Of a DNA stretch of 58,139 nt, positions 35,748 to 44,006 are shown one piece after another (position 1 is the first letter of the stretch; each line of letters begins with the position of its first letter). A program made the position numbers and the translations under genes. The stretch is from Acidimicrobiia bacterium (GTDB lineage Bacteria > Actinomycetota > Acidimicrobiia > IMCC26256 > PALSA-610): positions 1-58,139 of the forward strand of contig JADGOO010000051.1 of NCBI GenBank assembly GCA_017882905.1, in the 5' to 3' direction. The notes under the pieces are model-generated. The model made no database searches, had not been told where the DNA came from, and worked only from the letters and a program-made list of their open reading frames with translations.

Positions 35748-37994
35748 ATGAGCACACTACGAATCGGACGAACGATCGCCGAGTCGACGCCGGAGTTCGC
35801 GCCGCTGCCACGCCCGCCGCAGGGCGCACCCAACGTGGTGATGATCGTGCTCGACGACACCGGCTTCGGCCAGCTCGGCTGCTTCGGGTCCGACATCGAA
35901 ACGCCGAACATCGACGGCCTGGCCGCGGGCGGGCTGCGATTCAATCGGTTCCACGTGACCGCGTTGTGCTCGCCGACGCGAGCGTGCCTGCTCACCGGGC
36001 GCAACCACCACAGCGTCGGCATGGGCTTCCTGCCCGACATCCCGATCGGCTTCCCCGGCTACAACGGCCGCATCCCCGACGCCACACCAACGTTGCCGCG
36101 CGTGTTGCGCGCGCATGGCTACAACACGTTCGCGGTGGGCAAGTGGCATCTCGCACCGCGATGGGAGCTGAGTGCGTCGGGCCCCTTCGATCGATGGCCA
36201 CTCGGGCTCGGCTTCGAGCGCTACTACGGCTTCCTCGGCGGCGACACGAACCAGTTCGCGCCCGAGCTCGTGCGCGACAACGGGTTCATCGAGCCGCCGC
36301 GCACTCCCGACTCCGGCTACCACCTCACCGAAGACCTCGCCGATCAGGCGATGCGCCTCGTCGTCGATCAACAGCACGCCACGCCGGGCAAGCCGTTCTT
36401 CTTGTACTTCGCCACCGGCGCGATGCATGCGCCACACCAGGCACCCCGAGAGTGGATCGACCGCTACGCCGGCCGCTTCGACGCCGGTTGGGATGACTGG
36501 CGCGACGGCGTGTTCGCCCGCCAGCAGACGCTCGGCGTGGTGCCCGCGGGCACGGCACTGCCGCCCCGTCCGAGCTGGGTCCCCGAATGGAGCTCGCTCG
36601 CCGACGATCGCCAACGGCTCTTCGCCCGCATGATGGAGGTGTTCGCGGGCTTTCTCTCGCACACCGACGCGCAGATCGGCAAGCTGATGACGTTCCTCGA
36701 ACGGCTCGGCGTGCTCGACAACACGATCGTGCTGTTGCTCTCCGACAACGGCACCAGCGCGGAGGGCGGCCCGCACGGATCGTTGAACGAGCACCGCTTC
36801 ACCCACGACATGCTCGACGATGTCGGCGACACGATCGCGCACATCGACGATCTCGGCGGGCCGCGCGCGTACAACCACTACGCATGGGGTTGGGCGTGGG
36901 CCGGCAACACGCCCATGCGGCTGTGGAAGCGCTACACGTGGCTCGGTGGCGTACGCACGCCGCTCGTGATGCACTGGCCGGCCGGGCTCGACGCGTCGGG
37001 CGAGATACGCAGCCAGTTCGCGCACGCGATCGACGTGATGCCCACCGTGCTCGACTGCATCGGGCTCGACGCGCCGGCTGGCATGCACGGCGCGTCGCTG
37101 CGCCCGGCGCTCACCGATCTCGCGGCACCGAGCGCGCGGTCCACCCAGTACTTCGAGATGCTCGGCTCCCGGGCGATCTTCCACGACGGCTGGAAGGCCG
37201 TCACGGACCACATCGGCAAGCAGCTCACGGTGGAGCGCGAGCTGCTCGAAGGCAGCCTCGACTTCGGCACCGACACGTGGTCGTTGTTCCATCTCGACGC
37301 CGACTTCGCCGAGGCCGACGACCTCGCCGCGCAGGAGCCGGAACGACTCACCGAGATGATGGAACTGTGGTGGGCCGAGGCCGGTCGCTTCGGCGTGCTG
37401 CCGCTCGACGACAGCTTCATCGGTCGTGCCGTCGCGCTCGAGCCGCGCCCCTACATGCCGGCCCACCGAACCCGCTACCTCGCGGGCGGTGGTGCGATCT
37501 CCGAAGACGCGCTGCCGCCGCTCGGCGCGGGCTTCCTGCTGCGCGCCACGGTCGACACCGTCGCGCCCGGCGCGCTCTGCGCGCTCGGCGACTGGAACAA
37601 CGGCTTCGCGCTCTACGTGCAGGGCGGCGAGCTCATCCTCACCGTGAACCTGTTCGGCGCCATCACTCGCGTGGCCGCGCCCATCCGCGATGCACGGGTG
37701 CTGGGGTTCGACTACCGGCGGGGCCGCGGCGACGCGCGCACGCTCGTGCTGACGGCCGACGGCGATGATCTTGCGAGCGCGCCCTTGCCCGCCGACCTCC
37801 CGTTCCGATGGCAGATCGCCGGTGGCGGCTTCACGGTCGGCTTCGACCGCGGCTTCCCGGTGTGCGACGACTACGAGCCGCCGTTCGCGTACACAGGCGG
37901 TCTGCACGAGATCGAGATCGAGGTCCCGTTCCTCGCCCCGCGCGCCGCGCCGCCCGCCGCCGAGACGATCGCCCGCGCCCTCCACCACGAGTGA
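35748..37994 (+). CDS. arylsulfatase, cytoplasmic type
   Basis: 748-residue sulfatase with no signal peptide. PNVVMIVLDDTGFGQLGCFG is the metal site, the formylglycine motif is CSPTR (Cys74, Thr in place of Ser), and AVGKWHLAP and LLLSDNGTSAEGG follow. A C-terminal beta-domain (about 600-745) is the extra region of the large AtsA-like group. It is probably the third gene of the aminopropyltransferase operon, 28 nt after DinB-MOSC. ATG 35748 is preceded by a modest AGAGG. It faces a homologous sulfatase across a long hairpin. An activating formylglycine-generating enzyme is needed but not seen here. Confidence 0.92.
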   Translation: MSTLRIGRTIAESTPEFAPLPRPPQGAPNVVMIVLDDTGFGQLGCFGSDIETPNIDGLAAGGLRFNRFHVTALCSPTRACLLTGRNHHSVGMGFLPDIPIGFPGYNGRIPDATPTLPRVLRAHGYNTFAVGKWHLAPRWELSASGPFDRWPLGLGFERYYGFLGGDTNQFAPELVRDNGFIEPPRTPDSGYHLTEDLADQAMRLVVDQQHATPGKPFFLYFATGAMHAPHQAPREWIDRYAGRFDAGWDDWRDGVFARQQTLGVVPAGTALPPRPSWVPEWSSLADDRQRLFARMMEVFAGFLSHTDAQIGKLMTFLERLGVLDNTIVLLLSDNGTSAEGGPHGSLNEHRFTHDMLDDVGDTIAHIDDLGGPRAYNHYAWGWAWAGNTPMRLWKRYTWLGGVRTPLVMHWPAGLDASGEIRSQFAHAIDVMPTVLDCIGLDAPAGMHGASLRPALTDLAAPSARSTQYFEMLGSRAIFHDGWKAVTDHIGKQLTVERELLEGSLDFGTDTWSLFHLDADFAEADDLAAQEPERLTEMMELWWAEAGRFGVLPLDDSFIGRAVALEPRPYMPAHRTRYLAGGGAISEDALPPLGAGFLLRATVDTVAPGALCALGDWNNGFALYVQGGELILTVNLFGAITRVAAPIRDARVLGFDYRRGRGDARTLVLTADGDDLASAPLPADLPFRWQIAGGGFTVGFDRGFPVCDDYEPPFAYTGGLHEIEIEVPFLAPRAAPPAAETIARALHHE

Positions 37995-38001
37995 CAGACC
38001 T

Positions 38002-38054
38002 CCCAACCAGCGTTGCGGATACGTCACCATGACGTATCCGTCACGCTGGTTGGG
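38002..38054. terminator. long near-perfect palindrome between two sulfatase genes (bidirectional terminator)
   Basis: Left arm 38002-38026 and right arm 38030-38054 are complementary at 23 of 25 positions, the two mismatches being adjacent, around a CCA loop. The left side starts 8 nt after the plus-strand stop; the right arm abuts the stop of the minus-strand sulfatase. No U-tract. Confidence 0.7.
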
Positions 38055-40355
38055 TCACTGCTCGCTCATGATGGCGGCGAACTCGCTTTCCGGGTCGACG
38101 ATCGCGGTGCCCTGCACGTCGATGAGCGCACCGACGATGTCGACGTTGGCGGTGAACGGCGCCGTGTAGTCGGGACTGATCGCCGGCCCCACCTCGTAAC
38201 CGCAGGTGAGCCCCGACCCGGTGATCGAGAACCGCGCCGCGGTGAACGACGGCACGTTGCCTTCGCCCACCGTCGCGTCATCGACCACGAGGCGTACGTC
38301 GGCCGAGAAGTCGCCCGGCGCGGTCACCTCGGCGCGCAACACGTGCCGGCCGGGGCCGACAACGGTGTTCGACTCGACGCGGTCGATGCGCCGACCTACG
38401 TGGTTGTGCACGTAGGTGAGCCGCCCGTCGAGCAGGTAGAGCACCCAGCCGCCGAGCACGGAGCCCAACCCGACGAGCACACCGTTCCCCACCACGCCTT
38501 CAGGCACCTCGATCGTGACCGTGATGGCATGGGTTCGATTGCGCACGTTCGGTGCCACCAGCTCGGGGATCATGGCACCGTGCGCACGCAGCACCGTGCG
38601 CGAACGATCGGCGCGCCGGCGCGGGCGCGGGTTCATCAGCGCGGCGAGCGGCCGGTTGTCGAGCGGGAGCACGTCGTTGCGGCGCGCTTCGCTCCACCAG
38701 AGCTCGATCATCGCGGCCAGCCGGCTGGGCTCACTCGCGGCGAGGTCCACGCACTCCGAGAAGTCGTTGCGCTTGTCGTAGAGCTCCCACACGTCATCGT
38801 CGAACGGCGCGTCGGGATCGAGACCGTCGCCATACATGCCGCCGAGAGGCTTGAACGTGACGGCCTTCCAGCCGTCGTGATAGATCGCCCGTGAGCCCAG
38901 CATCTCGAAGTACTGCGTGGTGTGTCTCTCGCCCGCGTCGCGGCCGCCGGCACCGAGCAGGTACGCGAAGCTCGCACCGTCGATCGGCGTCTGCGGCACG
39001 TCGGCGATCACGGCCGGCGCTTCGATACCGCACAGCTCGAGGACGGTCGGCAGCACGTCGATCGCGTGCGCGAACTGATGCCGGATCGCGCCGCGCTCAC
39101 CGACCGGCACGGCCGCCGGGAAGCGGATGATGCACGGGTCGGCGATGCCGCCTTCGTGCACCTCGCGCTTCCAGCGCTTCAACGGCGTGTTGCCCGCCAT
39201 CGTCCAGCCCCACGGGTAGTTGTTGTGCGCGGTGGGCGTGCCGAGCTCGTCGATGCGCTCGCGTAGCTCACGCCGGCCGGCGGGAATGCCGTTCCAGAGC
39301 CGCGCGTCGTTGATCGACCCGCGCTCGCCACCTTCGGCGCTCGCACCGTTGTCACTCACGAGGATCACGAGCGTGTCGTCGAGCTCGCCCGTCGCTTCGA
39401 GATGGCCGAGCAGGCGCCCGATCTGATCGTCGGTGTACGACAGGAACGCGGCGAAGCACTCCATGAAGCGGGCCGCGACCGCCTGGTCTTCCGGAGCGAG
39501 CGACTCCCACGCCGGCACCCAGGGAGGGCGGGGCGCGAGCTGGGTGCCCGGGCGCACGAGTCCCGACGCGAGCTGGCGCTCGTGCGTGCGCGTGCGCCAT
39601 GCGTCCCAGCCGTCGTCGAACTGGCCGCGGTAGCGATCGATCCATTCGCGGGGCGCGTGGTGCGGCGAATGGCACGCACCAGTGGCGAAGTAGAGCAAGA
39701 AGCGTTGCGTGTCGTCGACCGCGCGCAGATCGCCCAGGTACTCGATGGCCTTGTCGGCGAGATCGGCACTGAGGTGGTAGCCCTCGGCGGGCGAACGCGG
39801 CGGGCGCACCGAGTGGTTGTCGTGATAGAGCGCGGGCACGAACTGATGCGTCTCGCCGCCGTGGAAGCCGTACCACCGTTGGAAGCCGCGGCTCACGGGC
39901 CAGGTGTCGCGCGGCGCGGCCATGTGCGTCTCGTCTTCAGGCGTGAGATGCCACTTGCCCACGGCATAGGTGGCGTACCCGTTGGCGCCGAGGATCTCGC
40001 CGAGGAACCCGTTGCGCTTCGGGATCCGGCCCGAGTAGCCGGGGAAGCCCACCGCGAGGTCGGCGACGCGTGCCATGCCGTTGCGATGATGGTTGCGGCC
40101 GGTGAGCAGGCACGAGCGCGTGGGCGAGCACAGCGCCGTGGTGTGGAAGTTCGCGAGCCGCACTCCGTGCGCGGCCAAGCCGTCGATGTGCGGGGTGGCG
40201 ATGTCGGAGCCGTAGCAGCCGAGCTGCGCGTAGCCCACGTCGTCGAGCACGATCACCAGCACGTTGGGTGCACCCGCCGGCGGTTCCGGTTCCGGCGGCC
40301 ACCACGGCGTCGACTCACGCCACGTCGGGCCGATGACACCCTGGAACTCGTCCAC
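38055..40355 (-). CDS. arylsulfatase, cytoplasmic type (homolog of 35748-37994)
   Basis: 766 residues, homologous over the full length to the facing sulfatase: PNVLVIVLDDVGYAQLGCYG, the formylglycine motif CSPTR (Cys76), AVGKWHLTP, VSDNGASAEGG, YFEMLGSRAIYHDGWKAV and the C-terminal beta-domain. No signal peptide. The start is GTG 40355 with a strong Shine-Dalgarno GGGGGAG 7 nt upstream, so this transcript, unlike many neighbours, is leadered. The inverted paralog pair probably arose by duplication and targets related sulfate esters. Confidence 0.92.
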   Translation of the reverse strand: MDEFQGVIGPTWRESTPWWPPEPEPPAGAPNVLVIVLDDVGYAQLGCYGSDIATPHIDGLAAHGVRLANFHTTALCSPTRSCLLTGRNHHRNGMARVADLAVGFPGYSGRIPKRNGFLGEILGANGYATYAVGKWHLTPEDETHMAAPRDTWPVSRGFQRWYGFHGGETHQFVPALYHDNHSVRPPRSPAEGYHLSADLADKAIEYLGDLRAVDDTQRFLLYFATGACHSPHHAPREWIDRYRGQFDDGWDAWRTRTHERQLASGLVRPGTQLAPRPPWVPAWESLAPEDQAVAARFMECFAAFLSYTDDQIGRLLGHLEATGELDDTLVILVSDNGASAEGGERGSINDARLWNGIPAGRRELRERIDELGTPTAHNNYPWGWTMAGNTPLKRWKREVHEGGIADPCIIRFPAAVPVGERGAIRHQFAHAIDVLPTVLELCGIEAPAVIADVPQTPIDGASFAYLLGAGGRDAGERHTTQYFEMLGSRAIYHDGWKAVTFKPLGGMYGDGLDPDAPFDDDVWELYDKRNDFSECVDLAASEPSRLAAMIELWWSEARRNDVLPLDNRPLAALMNPRPRRRADRSRTVLRAHGAMIPELVAPNVRNRTHAITVTIEVPEGVVGNGVLVGLGSVLGGWVLYLLDGRLTYVHNHVGRRIDRVESNTVVGPGRHVLRAEVTAPGDFSADVRLVVDDATVGEGNVPSFTAARFSITGSGLTCGYEVGPAISPDYTAPFTANVDIVGALIDVQGTAIVDPESEFAAIMSEQ

Positions 40356-40445
40356 GTTCGCGCTCCCCCGATCGGTGTGCTGCCGCCGCGCCGGCGGTCA
40401 CCTTCGGCCGACACTAGGGAGTTGCCGATCTATCCTGCACGCCGC

Positions 40446-41288
40446 ATGCGAGCGTTCGTGCTGTCGGGTGGAGCGAGCCTCGGCGCCGTGCAAGTGGGCA
40501 TGTTGCGCGCGCTCGACGAAGCCGATGTCCGCCCCGACCTCCTGGTCGGCACCTCGGCCGGCGCGATCAACGCGGCATGGGTGGCAGGGCATCCCGGACC
40601 CGGTCAGATCGAGGGTCTCGCCGAGCTGTGGCTCGGGTTGCGGCGCAACAAGGTCTTCCCCACCCGGCCGCTGCTCGGCCTGTTGGGCTTCCTCGGCCAC
40701 ACCGATCATCTCGTTCCGCCCGGCGGGCTGCGCGGGCTCGTGAAGCCGCACCTCACCTTCGACCGCCTCGAAGATGCCAAGGTGCCCATCCACGTGGTGG
40801 TCACCGAAGCGGTGAGTGGCCGCGAGCTGGTGCTCTCGACCGGCAGCGCGCTCGACGCGATCGTGGCAAGCGCATCGATCCCCGGTGTGCTGCCACCCGT
40901 CGACATCGAGGGCGTCCTGTGCGTCGACGGCGGCGTGTGCGACAACACGCCGATCTCCGTGGCGCACACCATCGGCGCCGACGAGATCTGGGTGCTTCCC
41001 TCGGGCCACGCCTGCTCGCTGCTCAACCCACCGGTGAGCGCGCTCGCCATGATCTTGCACGCCGTCACGCTGCTCGTGCACCAACGGCTCGTGACCGACA
41101 TCGCGAAGTACGAACCGATCGTGGACCTGCGCGTCGCGCCGCCGCTCTGCCCGCTCGACGTGAGCCCGGCCGATTTCAGCAAGGCCGCCACGCTCATCGA
41201 GCGCTCCTACGTGTCGACGCGCGACTGGATCGAAGCCGGGCAGTTCGACGGCGCGGCGGCCGACATGCTCGAACCGCACACGCACTGA
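40446..41288 (+). CDS. patatin-like phospholipase
   Basis: 280-residue lipid acyl hydrolase with a Ser-Asp dyad. The oxyanion loop is SGGASLGAVQVG near residue 7, the nucleophile Ser lies in GTSAGAIN (GxSxG) near 40, and the Asp is in VDGGVCDNTP near 161. The complete fold has no signal peptide. It is similar to the NTE/RssA-type bacterial patatins. ATG 40446 is 9 nt after -10 box TATCCT (40431-40436). It converges on the Pr6Pr gene. Confidence 0.9.
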   Translation: MRAFVLSGGASLGAVQVGMLRALDEADVRPDLLVGTSAGAINAAWVAGHPGPGQIEGLAELWLGLRRNKVFPTRPLLGLLGFLGHTDHLVPPGGLRGLVKPHLTFDRLEDAKVPIHVVVTEAVSGRELVLSTGSALDAIVASASIPGVLPPVDIEGVLCVDGGVCDNTPISVAHTIGADEIWVLPSGHACSLLNPPVSALAMILHAVTLLVHQRLVTDIAKYEPIVDLRVAPPLCPLDVSPADFSKAATLIERSYVSTRDWIEAGQFDGAAADMLEPHTH

Positions 41289-41298
41289 GACGCGCTCG

Positions 41299-41952
41299 CT
41301 AGGCGTCGGTCTCCGGCGGCGCGGGCCCGACGGCGAGGCGGCGGTCGACGGCCGTGGCCCCGGCCGCGATGCCGAACACGAGCAAGGCGACCCACACGCA
41401 GTTCGCCGCGACCTTGAGATACCCGAGCCGGTCGACATCGATGAACGGGTACGGATACCAGTGGATCGCCGCGCCGCGGATCATCGTGAACGTGACCCAG
41501 GCCACGGGATAGAGCACGGTGGCCGACGCGACGGCGCTCGAGGTGAGCCGGCGTGGGCCGTAGAGCAGCCAGCCCACGATCGCGAGGATCGGCACGACGG
41601 TGTGCAAGAGGTGATCGGCGACGAGCCCCCAGCTGTCGAGCTCGAGGTACGCCCGGAGCGCCACGTGGTACACGATGCCGGTCACGACGATCCCGACGAG
41701 TCCCATGAGGCGCGCCACCCGGAACACGGGTGCTGATGCATCCGGACGTGCGGCGAGCCACAGGCTCGTGACGCCCACGAGGATGTTCGACTGGATCGTG
41801 AAGAACGCGAAGACGTTCAACACGCGCGCCGTCGTGTCGTGGAAGTGCACTCCGTGCATGATGCTTGCCGTCACGAAGAGCTGGACCACCACGCCCACGA
41901 CGACGCACATTCCGGGGGCCGCGAACCAGGCTCGCGCTCGAGTCTGTTGCAC
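41299..41952 (-). CDS. Pr6Pr-family six-helix membrane protein
   Basis: 217 residues with six hydrophobic helices, matching the Pr6Pr (actinobacterial FAR-17a/AIG1-like) family of unknown function. The typical signature IHWYPYPFIDVDRLGY lies between helices five and six. The GTG start at 41952 is chosen because a -10 box TACGAT (41959-41964) is 6 nt upstream. The frame extends to 42108, but that stretch overlaps the divergent P450 coding sequence and is rich in unlikely residues. The start codons of the pair are 35 nt apart. Confidence 0.78.
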   Translation of the reverse strand: MQQTRARAWFAAPGMCVVVGVVVQLFVTASIMHGVHFHDTTARVLNVFAFFTIQSNILVGVTSLWLAARPDASAPVFRVARLMGLVGIVVTGIVYHVALRAYLELDSWGLVADHLLHTVVPILAIVGWLLYGPRRLTSSAVASATVLYPVAWVTFTMIRGAAIHWYPYPFIDVDRLGYLKVAANCVWVALLVFGIAAGATAVDRRLAVGPAPPETDA

Positions 41953-41986
41953 GACACGATCGTACGAGAGCGGGCAGACTGAGTTC

Positions 41987-43171
41987 GTGCCTCCCGTCGC
42001 GCCGATGACCTTGCCATGGGACGACGCGGCTGCGCCTGACCCCGTTGAGGCGCTCCGGGCTGCACGCCGCGACCTTGGCGACCGCTTCTGGATCGAGTCG
42101 GGCAGCACTCGCTACCTGTTCGTGTTCTCGCCCGATGATCTGTCCGCGTTCTACGCACTGGCGGAACGCGACGCGAGCAAGGGCCTCGCCGACTACCGGA
42201 TGCTCGCGCGCAAGCTCCCTCCCGAGCTGTTCGCCGATCGCCGCACCTTCGCCCACGACCTCTTCGGCGCGCACGATGTGGAGGGCTACCTCGACGATCT
42301 CGATGCGGCGATCGCCGCGCAGATCGACACCATGGGCGAGGCGGGCACGCTCGACGTGTTCGAGTGGTCCCGAACGGTCGGGCACCGCCTTGCGCTCGCG
42401 TGCTGGTGCGGCCGCGACATCGACGCCTCCGCCGTGACGTTCGCCGATCTCGTGCGCGACATGGAGGTGCTCGACGGCGCCGACGCATTCGTGCGCCCGC
42501 ACACCACCATCGCCGCCAGCCTCGAGCGCGAGCGGGACGCACTCGCTCGCGTCGAGGCCACGATCGCACAGCGCCTCGCCGACCCCACCCGGATTGCGAG
42601 CTTCCTCGACCTGATCGCCGAGCGATGGGCCGACGGGCCCGACAGCGCCGAGCGCGCCGCCGGCATCGCGGGCGACGTGGTGCTGCTGCACGTGGCCACG
42701 ATGACCAACCTGTTCGCCGCGCTCGGCTGGACGTTCGCCCTGTTGCTCCTCGAGGGCCAAGGCGACGACACGATCGAGGATTGCGCACTCGAGGCGATCC
42801 GCATCGGTCAGCGCTCCATCATGCTGCGCGAGGTGCTGCGGCCCATCGAGTTCGCGGGCGAGCAGCTCGAGCGTGGTGTGCAGATCGCGACGATGCTGCC
42901 GCTCACGAACGAGCGCGCGGGCGGTTGGGACCCACATCGGTGGCGCGACCGAGCGTTGCGCCACGACGTGAACGTCACCACCTTCGGGCATGGCGCGCAC
43001 CGGTGCCCGGCGGCACGCTTCTCCACGACAGCGATCGTGCGCGCCGTCAACAGGGTGCGCGCCGAGTTCGACCTCACGCCCCGCTTCACCGAGCTGCACC
43101 CGCTACCCGGCCAGATCGGCGGGATGGCCCGCGCCGCGGCGCCCTGCCCCGTCGACTACCGGCGCCGCTGA
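41987..43171 (+). CDS. cytochrome P450 with non-canonical I-helix
   Basis: 394 residues. The heme loop FGHGAHRCPAARFS holds Cys340; the ExxR motif is EAIR (269-272). The I-helix region reads LHVATMTNLFAALGW (234-248), lacking the AG.D/E-T acid-alcohol pair of ordinary monooxygenases. It resembles the CYP7/CYP8/CYP51-like branch, some of which do not use a standard monooxygenation cycle. No redox partner is nearby. GTG 41987 is 6 nt after a CAGACT box (41975-41980); ATG 42005 is an alternative start. It converges on an SDR. Confidence 0.88.
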   Translation: MPPVAPMTLPWDDAAAPDPVEALRAARRDLGDRFWIESGSTRYLFVFSPDDLSAFYALAERDASKGLADYRMLARKLPPELFADRRTFAHDLFGAHDVEGYLDDLDAAIAAQIDTMGEAGTLDVFEWSRTVGHRLALACWCGRDIDASAVTFADLVRDMEVLDGADAFVRPHTTIAASLERERDALARVEATIAQRLADPTRIASFLDLIAERWADGPDSAERAAGIAGDVVLLHVATMTNLFAALGWTFALLLLEGQGDDTIEDCALEAIRIGQRSIMLREVLRPIEFAGEQLERGVQIATMLPLTNERAGGWDPHRWRDRALRHDVNVTTFGHGAHRCPAARFSTTAIVRAVNRVRAEFDLTPRFTELHPLPGQIGGMARAAAPCPVDYRRR

Positions 43172-43177
43172 GCTCGT

Positions 43178-43972
43178 TCAGGCTCCGCGGTCTTCCACGA
43201 TCGAGTTCCCTCCATCGACCACGACGACGGTCCCCGTCGTGTATGACGATCCCGGGCGCACGAGGTATGCGACCGCGTGGGCCACCTCGTCGGGCAGCCC
43301 CGGCCGGCCCACCGGCGTGCGGTCACCGGCGGCCCGCTCCGCGGCGGTCGCCGAGCTCGTGTGGATCCAGCCGGGGGCCACGGCGTTCACGGTGATGCCG
43401 TCGGCCGCCACTTCGAGCGCGAGCGCGCGCGTGAAGCCGACCATGCCCGCCTTCGCGGTCGCGTACGCGGATTGCTGTGGCATCGCGACCACGGCACCCG
43501 TGGTCGATGCGATGTTCACGATCCGCCCACCGCCCTGCGCGCGCATCGCGGGGACGACCGCACGCGACATCAGGAACGCGGTTGTGAGGTTGCGGGCGAG
43601 CGTCGCGTTCCAGTCGGCGAGGGAGATCGCCTCGATCGGTGCCGTTGCGTCGTCGCCGTGCGCGACCGACATCATCCCCGCGTTGTTCACCAGCACATCG
43701 AGATGGCCCTCGAGATCGAGCGCCGCACTGACGAGGGCGCCGACGTCACGTTCTTCGGTGAGGTCACCGACGCAGCCGTGCCCGTCGATGCCCAATGCGC
43801 GCAGCTCCTCGACACGGTCGTGGACGCGATCGGTGGTCGCACCGATCACGACGCGTGCACCGAGGAGGCCGAGGTGTCGTGCCGTCGCGATCCCGATCCC
43901 GTTCGGCGATCCGCAGCCGGTGACGAGCGCGACATGACGCGCCAGTGGTTGCCCGCGATCGTCTGTCGTCAC
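43178..43972 (-). CDS. short-chain dehydrogenase/reductase (SDR)
   Basis: 264 residues. The cofactor loop is the spaced variant TGCGSPNGIG; NNAG is near residue 98, the catalytic Ser is in NIASTTG and the Tyr-Lys in YATAKAG. AVAPGWIHTSSAT is typical of FabG- and 3-hydroxyacyl-type SDRs. The substrate is unknown. GTG 43972 is 6 nt after a CAGACT box (43979-43984), the same hexamer used by the facing P450. It may act on the P450 product, which is inference from position. Confidence 0.88.
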   Translation of the reverse strand: MTTDDRGQPLARHVALVTGCGSPNGIGIATARHLGLLGARVVIGATTDRVHDRVEELRALGIDGHGCVGDLTEERDVGALVSAALDLEGHLDVLVNNAGMMSVAHGDDATAPIEAISLADWNATLARNLTTAFLMSRAVVPAMRAQGGGRIVNIASTTGAVVAMPQQSAYATAKAGMVGFTRALALEVAADGITVNAVAPGWIHTSSATAAERAAGDRTPVGRPGLPDEVAHAVAYLVRPGSSYTTGTVVVVDGGNSIVEDRGA

Positions 43973-44006
43973 TGCGCCAGTCTGCCGCGGCGCCGAATCC
44001 CCTGCG

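Noticed and set aside
35757-38030. 757-codon minus-strand frame
   Set aside because: Antisense to the sulfatase, which has a complete active site.
29557-40355. A dedicated sulfated-polysaccharide utilisation locus
   Set aside because: Three sulfatases are present, but no SusC/D-like or ABC sugar transporter, polysaccharide lyase or sulfatase-maturing enzyme is with them; the single GH4 is about 27 kb away.
42362-42377. GTGGTCCC inside the P450 gene, resembling an arm of the 46-bp element
   Set aside because: There is no matching GGGACCAC 46 nt away on either side; it is ordinary coding sequence.
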